Of a stretch of 64,000 bases of DNA, positions 1 to 9,631 are shown piece by piece (the stretch's first letter is position 1; the number at the start of each line of letters is the position of its first letter). Under the pieces are notes generated by a model. That model had not been told where the DNA came from. It saw only the letters and a program-made list of their open reading frames with translations, and did not search any database. Position numbers and translations under genes: made by a program. This stretch comes from Devosia rhodophyticola. Its GTDB lineage: Bacteria; Pseudomonadota; Alphaproteobacteria; Rhizobiales; Devosiaceae. The stretch is taken from the NCBI RefSeq assembly GCF_028816475.1, contig NZ_CP118247.1, forward strand, positions 2,782,001 to 2,846,000. Reading direction: 5' to 3'.

Positions 1-648
1 GAACTGGGCCACCAAACGCTTGAAAAACTATTGGTTCGGGCGACCAAGGATGCTGAAATTGCTACCGACCTTCGGGGACGTCCCGAAATCGACTGGAGCA
101 GCCTGCATGGCAAAATTCGTGTGGCGGCGGACAAGGTGATCGACAATCTTGCCGAGGTGGATGGCAACATCGACCAGGCGGCGGCGAGCAAGGTCAACGC
201 GGTCGTTTACAACCGCCTGCGCAATCGTGCCGGATTCTCGGCCGCTGAGTGGAAAGTTGCCTACAATCAGGTCAAGGCGCTCAGTGATCGTCGGCAGTTG
301 GACCAGAAGGCAATGCTGCGGTTCGTACGCTTTGGTTATGGCCACCACGCGGCTGCGGCGCTGACGGTGACGTTGCGCGTTGGTCCCGAAGTGCTAATCA
401 AATGGTTGGCTATGCAGGATTATGTTGCCATCACCGTTGCATTAAAGGCTCTGGGGCTGCCGCCTGATCTGTTCGAAGGTCTGGTTTCGGTTCTGCCGTG
501 GCGCGATCTGCCCGATGCCGCTGAGCTGCAAATGATCAATGCACGGTATGAAGCGCTAAGCGTTGATGAGGCAAGTGGCATTTTCGAACTTTGGCGGGCC
601 CACGCTTTCCGTAAACGCCAGGTGTCTGAGGAACGCGCCACAGCCTAG
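1..648 (+). CDS. DUF2336-like protein, 5'-truncated by the window edge
   Basis: The frame is open from base 1 to a TAG at 646-648, so only the last 215 residues are visible and the true start lies upstream. The fragment is soluble and rich in Ala, Leu, Arg and Asp, with no membrane segment and no catalytic motif I recognise. Its helical character resembles the C-terminal part of DUF2336 proteins, which are common and uncharacterised in alphaproteobacteria; that assignment is from memory of the family. A strong terminator follows directly, so this is the last gene of its transcript. Function unknown. Confidence 0.55.
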   Translation, partial: ELGHQTLEKLLVRATKDAEIATDLRGRPEIDWSSLHGKIRVAADKVIDNLAEVDGNIDQAAASKVNAVVYNRLRNRAGFSAAEWKVAYNQVKALSDRRQLDQKAMLRFVRFGYGHHAAAALTVTLRVGPEVLIKWLAMQDYVAITVALKALGLPPDLFEGLVSVLPWRDLPDAAELQMINARYEALSVDEASGIFELWRAHAFRKRQVSEERATA

Positions 649-666
649 GCAAATATCAAGCCACCA

Positions 667-710
667 CGACGCCCGAATTGGTCAAAACCGGTTCGGGCGT
701 CGCTATTTTT
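667..710 (+). terminator. Rho-independent terminator after the DUF2336-like gene
   Basis: An 11-bp perfect stem (CGACGCCCGAA at 667-677 paired with TTCGGGCGTCG at 692-702) is followed by CTATTTTT. It separates the upstream gene from the ArsR/metF unit. Confidence 0.85.
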
Positions 711-754
711 GGGTAGAACAACCCCTCGCATTACACTGGACCTTTTTCAACATC

Positions 755-778
755 AGATATAAAGACATCTTTATATCT
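755..778. promoter_or_regulatory. Palindromic operator upstream of the ArsR-methyltransferase/metF unit
   Basis: Two perfect 11-bp arms, AGATATAAAGA (755-765) and TCTTTATATCT (768-778), flank a CA spacer. The site ends 18 bp before the regulator ATG. Symmetric AT-rich palindromes of this size are typical ArsR/SmtB operators, so autoregulation together with metF is the likely use; this is inferred from position and symmetry. Confidence 0.75.
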
Positions 779-796
779 TATTTGAGGTCCCGCCGA

Positions 797-1765
797 ATGG
801 CAGATCTGACGGCATTGGTGAATATTTTGAAAGCGGCGGGTGAAGACACGCGCTTGCGCTTGTTGGCTTTACTGGCTGAAGGCGATCACACGGTCAAGGA
901 TCTGACTGAAATTTTGCGGCAGAGCCAGCCGCGTGTGTCGCGTCATCTTAAATTGCTGGCCGATGCAGGCCTCGTGCAACGCAATGCCGAAGGGGCGTGG
1001 GCCTATTATAGTCTTGCCCAGCACGGCGAGGGAGCCGCACTCGGGCGATGGCTGGTTGAACGATTGGACGACGGGCCGGAACGTAAGCTTGATCGCGTGC
1101 GTCAGAACGCCGTGCGTGCAGCGCAGCAGGAGCAGGCTGCGGCATTTTTTGCCAAGGTTGCTGGTCACTGGGACGAGTTGCGGCGATTGCACGTACCGGA
1201 ATCAGCGGTTGAAGAGGCGGTCGCGGATGCATTGGCCGGGCAGGATGTTGATCTGCTGATTGATCTGGGCACGGGTACGGGTCGCATGCTTGAAGTGCTG
1301 GCCGACAATTACAAGCGCGGCATCGGCATTGATTCGAGCCGGGAAATGCTGGGTGTAGCGCGGGCCAAACTGACAACCGGTGCCATTGGCAATGCGCAGG
1401 TTCGGCTAGGCGATATGACGGCCATGGACGCCTCGGTTGGACCGGCCGATGTATTGGTTCTGCACCAGGTTCTGCATTATTTTGATGATCCGGGCCGCAT
1501 TCTCGCTCAATCAACGCCGTTACTCAAAGATGACGGGCAGATGCTGATTGTCGATTTTGCACCCCACGAACACGAATTCTTGCGCGTTGAGCAGGCGCAC
1601 AGGCGGCTGGGACTTTCCACTGAACAGTTGGACGACTGGGCGAAAGCGGTTGGTTTCTCTGTCGATCTGGTGCGCGAATTTCCCAGCGAGAGTGGTGAGC
1701 AGGGGCTCACCGTATGTCTATGGCGGCTGACCCGGCCCGCCCAAAGCTTCAATATAGGTAACTGA
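797..1765 (+). CDS. ArsR-family regulator fused to a SAM-dependent methyltransferase domain
   Basis: 322 residues. The first 90 or so form an ArsR-type winged helix with the recognition helix around QSQPRVSRHLKLLADAGLV. From about residue 150 a class I methyltransferase domain follows, with SAM motif I DLGTGTGR near residues 155-162 and a downstream VLHQVLHYFDDP segment. The ATG at 797 starts directly at the HTH domain; a longer open frame upstream would run through the terminator and operator and is unlikely. metF begins 2 bp after the stop, so the two are cotranscribed. The context suggests a regulator that senses SAM or S-adenosylhomocysteine through its methyltransferase fold and controls methionine-cycle genes, similar in concept to SahR. 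Whether the domain still catalyses methyl transfer cannot be seen. Confidence 0.85.
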   Translation: MADLTALVNILKAAGEDTRLRLLALLAEGDHTVKDLTEILRQSQPRVSRHLKLLADAGLVQRNAEGAWAYYSLAQHGEGAALGRWLVERLDDGPERKLDRVRQNAVRAAQQEQAAAFFAKVAGHWDELRRLHVPESAVEEAVADALAGQDVDLLIDLGTGTGRMLEVLADNYKRGIGIDSSREMLGVARAKLTTGAIGNAQVRLGDMTAMDASVGPADVLVLHQVLHYFDDPGRILAQSTPLLKDDGQMLIVDFAPHEHEFLRVEQAHRRLGLSTEQLDDWAKAVGFSVDLVREFPSESGEQGLTVCLWRLTRPAQSFNIGN

Positions 1766-1767
1766 GA

Positions 1768-2664
1768 ATGTCACAAATTAAAGAGCGGCCCAGCCGATTG
1801 TCGGCGCAGGACCGCCCCGAGTTGCAGATTTCCTTCGAATTCTTTCCGCCCAAGACGGATGCGATGGAAGAGAAATTCTGGGACTCGATCAATAAGCTGG
1901 CACCGCTCAAGCCACGATTTGTGTCTGTTACCTATGGTGCGGGTGGGTCAACGCGCGAACGCACTTTGCGCATGGTATCGCGCATCACCAGCGATACGGG
2001 CGTTGAGGCGGCGGCGCACCTTACCTGTGTCGGGGCGACGCAGGCCGAGGTTGATGATGTCGTGCGTGGCTATCAAAGCGCAGGGGTCAATCGCATTGTT
2101 GCGTTGCGGGGCGATCCACCAGAGGGTGTGGGGCAACCGTTTGTCGCCCATCCCGACGGCTATGCCAATGCAGCCGAACTGGTCACCGGTATCCGCAAGC
2201 TGGGTGACTTCGATATTTCAGTTGCCGCTTATGTCGAACGACACCCGCAAAGCCCCAACTGGGACGTCGAAATCGACAATCTCAAACGCAAGTTTGACGC
2301 TGGGGCAAACCGCGCCATTACGCAGATGTTCTTTGATAATGAGGACTATTTCCGCTTTATGGACCGAGTGCGCGGCGCCGGCATTACCGCCGAAATTGTG
2401 CCGGGAATTCAACCAATTCACAGTTTCAAACAGATCGCCAATTTTGCCTCACGGTGCGGCACCAGCATGCCGGCCTGGATTGCGGAGCGATTCGTGGGGC
2501 TTGAGGACGATCCCGAGACGCAGGTGCTGGTTGCGGCGGCAGTTGCATCCGAGCAGGTCTTCGAACTCGTGGATGCGGGGGTAACGCGTTTTCATTTTTA
2601 TACGCTGAACCGATCGAACCTGGTTTTGGCGCTGGCGCGGCTGTTGGGGCGTAGACCCGAATAG
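1768..2664 (+). CDS. metF: 5,10-methylenetetrahydrofolate reductase
   Basis: 298 residues, the usual length of bacterial MetF. This cytosolic FAD enzyme reduces 5,10-methylene-THF to 5-methyl-THF, the methyl donor for methionine synthesis. The N-terminal SFEFFPPK motif carries the catalytic Glu24, and ALRGDPP holds the conserved Asp of the folate/flavin site. VTYGAGGSTRERT and the C-terminal FHFYTLNRS are further family signatures. It lies 2 bp behind the ArsR-methyltransferase gene and is probably under the same operator at 755-778. No oddities seen. Confidence 0.96.
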   Translation: MSQIKERPSRLSAQDRPELQISFEFFPPKTDAMEEKFWDSINKLAPLKPRFVSVTYGAGGSTRERTLRMVSRITSDTGVEAAAHLTCVGATQAEVDDVVRGYQSAGVNRIVALRGDPPEGVGQPFVAHPDGYANAAELVTGIRKLGDFDISVAAYVERHPQSPNWDVEIDNLKRKFDAGANRAITQMFFDNEDYFRFMDRVRGAGITAEIVPGIQPIHSFKQIANFASRCGTSMPAWIAERFVGLEDDPETQVLVAAAVASEQVFELVDAGVTRFHFYTLNRSNLVLALARLLGRRPE

Positions 2665-2774
2665 GGCGTTCGAGTTGTTCAGATTCGGTTCAGGCGGTTG
2701 GCGATAGGCTGGCAAAATGGGCCGATTCATAAAATGGCCATGAATTTCGCCTTGTTTCGGCGCCGGGCAGACCA

Positions 2775-3644
2775 ATGGTTGGAATGAAGCATATGCAGAT
2801 CAACCGAAAATTCAGCAATGGTATGGCGTGGGCGGGCGTCGTTTTTGTCGTCGGCGTCGTAACCGTGGACCTCGCAACGGGCAATCTGGCTCCGACTGCG
2901 GATCGTTTCGTAGCGGCTAGCCCAGTAGTCGCCGAACCTGTCGCTTTGGCCCAAAAATCCACTCAAGTCGCCGAACAACGCCCGGCAAAGGTCGCGCCGC
3001 AGCCTGCGGGAATGCGTCCAGCTGCGCCGATCAAAGCGGTCGTTGATCGGTCCGAGGCCACGCAACCTGCGGCTGCCGTTGAAGCGACAAAGGAGCTGTC
3101 AATTGATGGCGACGCGGTCGATAAATATCTTGCTAGTGGTAAGGCCCTGCCAGCCTATATCACTGATAGTGCTGTCCCATCCACGACCACCGCATCGACC
3201 GGAGCAACAAGCGGGCCTTTTGTGATTGAACCACAGCAGGCGGCTATCAAGCCTGTTCCTGCTGTTACGTCGGTGCCCGAGTCGGCGACGGATGAAATTA
3301 TTGTCAGTTCCATATCTCAACCCCAAAAGGTTGCACCGATCCCCATGCCCCTTTCGATGCGCCCCAAATCAGTGGCGCCGTTGATCGTTGACGAGGCGGA
3401 GGTTGGTTTGCCCCAACACCCGGTTCCGGTTGCCGAAGTTGGATCGCAGGTATTGGGACCTGATGATTTGTCCGAGTGGACATCGGGTTCGCTTTCGGAT
3501 TTTCTGGCACGGAAACGTTCAGGACAGACGCACACCCGCTACGATGGTGATGGGTTTTTCTTGATCAGGGGCCACAATCCGGCAACGGGGCGCGGGTCAT
3601 TCGACGGTTGGATGGCGGCGGCTTCTGACGGTTCCATGAACTAA
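2775..3644 (+). CDS. Membrane-anchored Pro/Ala-rich periplasmic protein of unknown function
   Basis: 289 residues. Residues about 15-35 form one hydrophobic segment (GMAWAGVVFVVGVVTVDLATG) preceded by Lys/Arg, so the protein is either anchored in the inner membrane with its body in the periplasm or exported. The rest is low in complexity, rich in Pro, Ala, Val and Ser, and probably disordered. A compact C-terminal stretch of about 60 residues (SDFLARKRSGQTHTRYDGDG) is the only part that looks folded. Possible starts are the ATGs at 2775, 2784 and 2793; none has a strong ribosome binding site. I recognise no family. It stands alone between metF and the chaperone gene. Confidence 0.6.
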   Translation: MVGMKHMQINRKFSNGMAWAGVVFVVGVVTVDLATGNLAPTADRFVAASPVVAEPVALAQKSTQVAEQRPAKVAPQPAGMRPAAPIKAVVDRSEATQPAAAVEATKELSIDGDAVDKYLASGKALPAYITDSAVPSTTTASTGATSGPFVIEPQQAAIKPVPAVTSVPESATDEIIVSSISQPQKVAPIPMPLSMRPKSVAPLIVDEAEVGLPQHPVPVAEVGSQVLGPDDLSEWTSGSLSDFLARKRSGQTHTRYDGDGFFLIRGHNPATGRGSFDGWMAAASDGSMN

Positions 3645-3749
3645 TTGTAACGCTGCTGTGCAGAGTTGTAGGTGGACCGGTTGGCCAAGAGTCTATAGTT
3701 TGGTGGTTAATTGATGCGGTCACGGACCGCCTAAGGACGGGAGGCTGCC

Positions 3750-4499
3750 ATGACATTTTGCTGTGTGCGCAAGCCCGAAGAAAATTATGACATCTGGCAA
3801 AGAATGTCCCGTTTTCTGGGATCGGCTTCGCGGCGAACCGGATTGTTCGGCTCCGTGATCAATATTCTTGACCCCGATACCTGGCTGCCCGGTGGGCGCG
3901 ATGCAGCTTTTACGCTGTCGCTCATTGCGTTGGCCGCCAAGATGGCGGTGGCGGATGGGGCCGTAACGGCTTCTGAGGTGCGGGCATTCAATGCAACTGT
4001 CGAGATTGCTGCCGGACAGGAGCCGCAGGTGGAGCGGCTTTTCAATCTGGCCAAGCAGGATGTGGCTGGGTACGAATATTACGCCCGCAAAATTGGTCGG
4101 TTTTTCGCCGATAGTCCCGAAACGCTTGAGCATGTTCTGGACAGCCTGTTTTTCATCGCAACCGCCGACGGCATGGTGCATGAGTCCGAACTTGAGTATC
4201 TCAAGTCGATCAGCATGATATTCGGGTTTGACGAGGCGCGGTTTGAACAGATGGCTTCCCAGCATGTGATGCTTGAGGCTGGTGTTGATCCCTATATGGT
4301 GCTTGGATTGACGCCCGATGCTGAACCTGCCGAAGTGCGTCGGGTTTATCGACTGCTGGTTGCGGAACATCATCCGGATCGATTGATTGCCCGGGGAGTG
4401 CCCGGCGATCTGATTGATGTGGCGACGGCGCGGATGGCGTCAATTAATCGTGCCTATAGTGCGATTATGAAGCCAGCTACACCAAAACTCATTGGTTGA
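3750..4499 (+). CDS. DjlA-like TerB / J-domain co-chaperone
   Basis: 249 residues. The middle (about residues 50-170) is a TerB-like helical domain with the acidic signatures KMAVADGAVTASE and IATADGMVHESELE. The C-terminal 65 residues are a J domain with the HPD motif in VAEHHPDRLI, which stimulates DnaK ATPase. No N-terminal membrane segment is visible, unlike E. coli DjlA. The ATG at 3750 has a strong GGGAGG 5 bases upstream; an alternative ATG at 3804 (MSRFLGS) fits the family N-terminus but has a poorer site. A 6-bp inverted repeat (GCGGTC-acg-GACCGC) sits just before the ribosome binding site. rnpB follows directly. Confidence 0.85.
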   Translation: MTFCCVRKPEENYDIWQRMSRFLGSASRRTGLFGSVINILDPDTWLPGGRDAAFTLSLIALAAKMAVADGAVTASEVRAFNATVEIAAGQEPQVERLFNLAKQDVAGYEYYARKIGRFFADSPETLEHVLDSLFFIATADGMVHESELEYLKSISMIFGFDEARFEQMASQHVMLEAGVDPYMVLGLTPDAEPAEVRRVYRLLVAEHHPDRLIARGVPGDLIDVATARMASINRAYSAIMKPATPKLIG

Positions 4500-4536
4500 G
4501 CTTGCGGTTAGCCCGTTCGCCCTCTAATGGTCCAAC

Positions 4537-4925
<389 letters not shown>

Positions 4926-5076
4926 ATTTATCGACCGCAGCTGCCCGGCGATTCGACAAATCGTCTATAGGAAACAGAATCTTAAAAGTCATAGGGCAAA
5001 GTGCAGGCAGTTCCGCTTGCAGGCGGCTTTGTGTTGAGTGCCGGTCGGCGACCGGAAGTTGGAGTGGCGCCAGATC

Positions 5077-6075
5077 ATGGGCAAGCGTTCGATGCCCGAA
5101 GTTCCCCAGACCTCTGGTCCGCATGTGCCCGTTCTATTGGATGAGGTTATTGCGGCATTGTCCCCGCTCGCCGGGAAACGGATTGTCGACGGTACATTCG
5201 GCGCTGGGGGCTATTCGCGCGCGCTCTTGGCGGATGGCGCCGAGGTAATCGCAATTGACCGGGATCCCAGCGTCTTGCCGTTTGCAGAGGCGCTGGATCA
5301 AGAGTTTCCGGGTCAGTTCTCATTTGTGGCCGGCACATTCTCCGAACTGGACGACCTGTCAGCCGGGCGCGGCAAGATTGACAGCGTGGTCCTCGATATT
5401 GGCGTTTCCTCGATGCAGCTTGACGAGGCTGATCGTGGTTTTTCGTTCATGCGCGATGGGCCGCTCGACATGCGCATGGGCGCGATCGGGCAAAGCGCGG
5501 CCGATTTGGTCAATACCCTGGAAACAGAGGCGCTGGCCAATCTGCTTTATGCCTTTGGCGAAGAGCGAAAATCGCGCCGGATCGCGCAATTTATCGTTGC
5601 AGCGCGCGAGGTCGCTCCAATCGTTACAACACTTGAATTGGCACGAATTATCGAAAAGTCGATCGGGCGCAAGCCTGGCGACGCGCATCCCGCGACGCGC
5701 AGTTTTCAGGCGCTGCGAATTGCCGTCAACGCCGAGTTTGATCAGCTGGTTGAAGGTTTGTTTGCTGCGGAGCGTTTATTGGAAGAGGGCGGAACACTTG
5801 CCGTGATCAGCTTTCATTCGCTCGAAGACAGGATTGTCAAAAGGTTCTTTGACCCTGCCAAGGGCGGGCCGGCGCAATCGCGACATTTACCGCAAGTCGA
5901 GACGGCGGCGAGGCGTTGGGAAAAGATCGCCAAGGCGATCAAGCCGGGCAGCGAAGAATTGGCGCGCAACCCGAGGGCGCGGTCTTCGATACTGCGATCT
6001 GGCACGCGCACAGTCGCCGACGCACGGCCAACAAGCTTTGAGGGACTTGGCATGCCGATGGTGCGAGGCACATGA
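5077..6075 (+). CDS. rsmH: 16S rRNA (cytosine-1402-N4)-methyltransferase
   Basis: 332 residues from ATG 5077 (an in-frame GTG lies at 5038). RsmH methylates N4 of C1402 in 16S rRNA using SAM. Motifs: HVPVLLDEV at the N-terminus, the SAM-binding VDGTFGAGGYS, DIGVSSMQLD, the DGPLDMRM loop and the C-terminal FHSLEDRIVK with NPRARSSILR. It opens the dcw cluster directly after rnpB. mraZ, which usually stands in front of it, is absent. The stop overlaps the ftsL start (ATGA, 6072-6075), indicating translational coupling. Confidence 0.95.
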   Translation: MGKRSMPEVPQTSGPHVPVLLDEVIAALSPLAGKRIVDGTFGAGGYSRALLADGAEVIAIDRDPSVLPFAEALDQEFPGQFSFVAGTFSELDDLSAGRGKIDSVVLDIGVSSMQLDEADRGFSFMRDGPLDMRMGAIGQSAADLVNTLETEALANLLYAFGEERKSRRIAQFIVAAREVAPIVTTLELARIIEKSIGRKPGDAHPATRSFQALRIAVNAEFDQLVEGLFAAERLLEEGGTLAVISFHSLEDRIVKRFFDPAKGGPAQSRHLPQVETAARRWEKIAKAIKPGSEELARNPRARSSILRSGTRTVADARPTSFEGLGMPMVRGT

Positions 6076-6452
6076 TGATGCGCAATCTCAACATTATCCT
6101 GATGCTTACCAGTGCGATTGCGCTGGCAGGGGTTTATGGATTGAAGTTCTCCATTGAGGATACGGCCAACGAACGCTCGGCGCTGATTGCCAAGATCAAG
6201 AGTCAGGAGGGCGACCTGTCGTTGCTCAAGGCCGATTGGGCGGCGCTAAACCAGCCTGGCCATATTGAGCCCATTGTTCGGCGGCATCAGGAAGCGTTGG
6301 GAATTGGGCCGGTGCAGCAGGAGCAATTCGGTACGTTTGCTGATTTGCCGATGCGGCCAGCAGCTCCCGACAACAAGGCGCTCAACGCATTGTTTGAATC
6401 CCTGGACGCCGGTGTGGATCCGATTGACGCTATTCTTGAGGGGCTGCAATAA
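6072..6452 (+). CDS. ftsL: Cell division protein FtsL-like
   Basis: 126 residues. A short cytoplasmic N-terminus is followed by one membrane segment (LNIILMLTSAIALAGVYGL, about residues 5-24). A periplasmic helix predicted to form a coiled coil (NERSALIAKIKSQEGDLSLLKADWAALNQP) comes next, then a Pro-rich tail. Sequence conservation in FtsL is low, so the call rests on architecture and on position between rsmH and ftsI, the standard dcw place. FtsL joins FtsB and FtsQ at the septum and activates FtsWI. Three consecutive ATGs (6072, 6075, 6078) are possible starts. The last base of its stop is the first base of the ftsI ATG. Confidence 0.85.
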   Translation: MMMRNLNIILMLTSAIALAGVYGLKFSIEDTANERSALIAKIKSQEGDLSLLKADWAALNQPGHIEPIVRRHQEALGIGPVQQEQFGTFADLPMRPAAPDNKALNALFESLDAGVDPIDAILEGLQ

Positions 6453-8179
6453 TGGCTGCGATCAGCGAAAATTATGCGCCAACGATTGCTCTGGATGGGG
6501 CGCGCAAGGTCCGGGGGAATTTAACCCAGGCGCGCATCCGCTGGATGATTTTGGCCGTGCTACTCGGTTTTTCGGTTGTCGGGGGGCGGTTGATTCAGTT
6601 GGGAATGGTTGTAACCGATTCAACCATCGAAGGGCAGGCGCGCGACGTGATCACGGCTACGCGGCCGCCAATTCTGGACCGCAATGGGCTGGAAATGGCG
6701 GTCGATATCCGGGTGCCGTCGCTATATGCCGAGCCGCGCCGCATTATCGATGTCGATGAGGCAGTGCGCAAGCTGAGGACGGTTCTGCCTGAGTTGGACG
6801 CGAATTGGTTGCGCAAGCGGCTGAGCGGGGACCAGGGCTTTGTCTGGGTCGAGCGGGAGCTGTCGCCCAGCCTCGAAGAGCGTGTCATGAGGTTGGGTAT
6901 TCCCGGCATTGATTTCATCACCGAGAGCAAGCGTTTCTATCCCGGACTTCGGGAAGCCTCTCACGTATTGGGATCAGTGAACGTTGATAACCAGGGCATT
7001 TCAGGCATCGAAAAGCACATCGACAACGAAGATGTTGCGCTGCTTCAGGATTTGGGATTGGCGCGCGGCAACGATCTGGCGCCGGTCACCTTGTCCATGG
7101 ATATGCGGGTGCAGCATGTCCTGTACGACGAGCTTAAAGATGCACTGGTTCGCTACAAGGCCATCGCTTCGGCCGGTGTGATGCTAGACATTTATACCGG
7201 GGAAGTGCTGGCGCTGGTTTCCTTGCCGGACTTCGACCCCAACGATCCGAAGTCGGCACTCGAAAAAGGAAGTTTTAATCGGATCACCGCAGGCATCTAT
7301 GAGCTGGGGTCAACGTTCAAGACCATCACCATGGCAGCAGCGCTTGATAGCGGCAAGGTCAAACTAACTGACCAGTTTGACGCGCGGTATGGCATCAAAT
7401 TCGGGCGCTATACCATCGACGATTTTCATGGCAAGCATCGGATATTGAGTGTACCTGAGATATTTAAGTACTCGTCAAATATCGGTACCATCCGCGTCAT
7501 GCAAGCACTTGGCAAAGATAATTTCCGGGCGTTCCTGTCCACATTGGGCTTCGACAAACGAGTGCCGTTTGAGTTGCCCGAGATGCGGACGCCGTCCATT
7601 GCCAAGGAATTTTCCGACATTGGTGCGGCGACCGCTTCGTTTGGGCATGGCCTGAGTATCAGTCCGTTGCACATGGCAGTAGCGTTGGCCGCCCTGACCA
7701 ATGGGGGCAATTACATTGCCCCGACGCTTTATGAACGGAGTCGCGAGGAAGCCGAAAAATCCTACGTTCGGGTCGTGCAGCCACAAACAAGCGACTGGAT
7801 CCGCTATTTGCTGCGGTTGAATGCCCTGGAAGGATCGGGCCGGCAAATGGACAAGGAAGCAGAGGGTTATCGCGTCGGCGGCAAGACGGGGACGGCAGAA
7901 AAGGTTGTCGACGGACGCTACTCCAACAGCAAGGACTTCAACGTCTTTGCCTCTGCATTCCCAATGGATAATCCGCGTTACGCAATGGTTGTCTTAGTAG
8001 ATGAACCTGAAGCTGAAAATGCGCAAAGCGGGGTCACCGCTGGCTGGAACGCGGGCATGGTGACGGGGCGAATCGTGCAAAGGGTCGCGCCGATGCTGGG
8101 TATCACCCCCAATTTCAGCCCGGCGCTCGACGTAGCGACGACGCCATCCTTCCTGCGCTCGAACAATTCCGGAGGATAG
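6452..8179 (+). CDS. ftsI: Penicillin-binding protein 3, septal transpeptidase
   Basis: 575 residues. One membrane segment at about residues 32-52 is followed by a periplasmic PBP dimerisation domain and the transpeptidase domain. All three catalytic motifs are present: STFK with nucleophile Ser287, YSSN (SxN motif) and KTGT at 478-481. The protein cross-links septal peptidoglycan in complex with FtsW. It overlaps ftsL by one base and precedes murE by 6 bp, so it belongs to one operon. No anomaly seen. Confidence 0.96.
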   Translation: MAAISENYAPTIALDGARKVRGNLTQARIRWMILAVLLGFSVVGGRLIQLGMVVTDSTIEGQARDVITATRPPILDRNGLEMAVDIRVPSLYAEPRRIIDVDEAVRKLRTVLPELDANWLRKRLSGDQGFVWVERELSPSLEERVMRLGIPGIDFITESKRFYPGLREASHVLGSVNVDNQGISGIEKHIDNEDVALLQDLGLARGNDLAPVTLSMDMRVQHVLYDELKDALVRYKAIASAGVMLDIYTGEVLALVSLPDFDPNDPKSALEKGSFNRITAGIYELGSTFKTITMAAALDSGKVKLTDQFDARYGIKFGRYTIDDFHGKHRILSVPEIFKYSSNIGTIRVMQALGKDNFRAFLSTLGFDKRVPFELPEMRTPSIAKEFSDIGAATASFGHGLSISPLHMAVALAALTNGGNYIAPTLYERSREEAEKSYVRVVQPQTSDWIRYLLRLNALEGSGRQMDKEAEGYRVGGKTGTAEKVVDGRYSNSKDFNVFASAFPMDNPRYAMVVLVDEPEAENAQSGVTAGWNAGMVTGRIVQRVAPMLGITPNFSPALDVATTPSFLRSNNSGG

Positions 8180-8185
8180 ACGGTC

Positions 8186-9631
8186 GTGTCTTTCAGCGTC
8201 ACTCAGTTACTCGAAGGTTCAGGCGCCCTACCCAGTTCGGGTGTGGGCGCCATTTTTGGCGTCAATGCCGATAGCCGACGGATCGAGCCTGGGGATGTGT
8301 TTTTTGCGCTGCCGGGCGCCAATGCGCATGGCAATGCGTTTGTGGCCGAAGCCATTGCGCGTGGTGCGCTGGTTATTGTCACGGACCAAGAACCGGAAAG
8401 CGATCCCGGGGTGCCGGTGATCGTGGTGGACGATGTTCGGGCAGCTTATGCACGCGCGGCGTCGCGCATTTTTGCGCCGCAACCAGCCATTGCAGTCGCG
8501 GTCACTGGCACCAACGGCAAGACCTCGGTCGCCTCGTTCGTGCGCCAGATTTGGCAGGCGGCAGGGTTGGCGGCGAGCAGCATCGGCACACTTGGAGTGG
8601 AAACGTCGTGGGGCCTGCGTGGTGGTAGTTTGACGACACCCGACTCACGGACGCTGCATCAAAATTTACGCGCCTTGAAAGCGCAGGGCATCGACCATGT
8701 CGCCATTGAAGCGTCGAGCCACGGGCTGGAACAGCGCCGTCTTGATGGTGTTCATTTCGAAGCCGTCGCCTTCACAAATCTTACCCGCGATCACCTCGAC
8801 TATCATGCAGATATGGACGGCTATCGGAGCGCAAAACTGCGCCTGTTTACCGACCTTTTGGTCGAAGGCGGTCCGGCTATCGTCAATGTCGATGATCCAG
8901 AACATGAAGCCTTCATGTTTGCTGCGCTTGGCCATAATGCGACCCTGCTCACCGTTGGGCGGGAAGGGGCCTATATCGAAATTGTCTCGATTGAACGCGA
9001 GGGTTATGGCCAGCGCGTCGAGGTCAAGCACATTGGCGAGACAATCAGTTTTCATCTACCATTGACCGGCGAATTTCAGGTCAGCAACGCGCTGATTGCG
9101 GCCGCGTTAGCGATGGCCACAGGGGTTGATCGAACTGACGCATTTGCGGCACTTTCGGGTCTGAAGGGTGCCAAGGGACGGTTGGAGTTGGTCGCTGCAA
9201 AGCAAAGCAGCGCAGTTTTTGTCGATTATGCCCATACGCCCGATGCATTGCAGACGGCGCTTGAGGCATTACGCCCCTATGCCACCGGTCGGTTGATCGT
9301 GGCTTTTGGATGTGGCGGCGACCGAGACAAGGGAAAACGGTCCTTGATGGGTGCAATTGCGGCAAAGGGGGCGGATCTGGTTATCGTTACGGACGATAAT
9401 CCACGCACTGAGGAGGCCGCATCAATTCGCGCCGGGATCATGGTTGCGGTTCCCGGTGCACGGGAGATCGGCGACCGCCGGTCGGCCATTTTGGAAGGTA
9501 TCAGGCTACTGGGTGAGGGCGACGTATTGCTGGTTGCCGGAAAAGGTCATGAAGACTATCAAATCATTGGCGTCAACAAGACGCATTTTTCGGATCATGA
9601 GGTGATCCTCGCGGCACTCGGCACGTCCTGA
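8186..9631 (+). CDS. murE: UDP-MurNAc-L-Ala-D-Glu:meso-diaminopimelate ligase
   Basis: 481 residues from a GTG start with GGAGG about 11 bases upstream. The ATP-binding loop is VTGTNGKTS; the central Mur ligase domain carries EASSHGLEQRR and TNLTRDHLDYH. The DNPR motif at residues 404-407 marks the enzyme as specific for meso-diaminopimelate rather than lysine. It adds the third residue of the peptidoglycan stem in the cytosol. The stop overlaps the murF ATG by one base. Confidence 0.96.
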   Translation: MSFSVTQLLEGSGALPSSGVGAIFGVNADSRRIEPGDVFFALPGANAHGNAFVAEAIARGALVIVTDQEPESDPGVPVIVVDDVRAAYARAASRIFAPQPAIAVAVTGTNGKTSVASFVRQIWQAAGLAASSIGTLGVETSWGLRGGSLTTPDSRTLHQNLRALKAQGIDHVAIEASSHGLEQRRLDGVHFEAVAFTNLTRDHLDYHADMDGYRSAKLRLFTDLLVEGGPAIVNVDDPEHEAFMFAALGHNATLLTVGREGAYIEIVSIEREGYGQRVEVKHIGETISFHLPLTGEFQVSNALIAAALAMATGVDRTDAFAALSGLKGAKGRLELVAAKQSSAVFVDYAHTPDALQTALEALRPYATGRLIVAFGCGGDRDKGKRSLMGAIAAKGADLVIVTDDNPRTEEAASIRAGIMVAVPGAREIGDRRSAILEGIRLLGEGDVLLVAGKGHEDYQIIGVNKTHFSDHEVILAALGTS

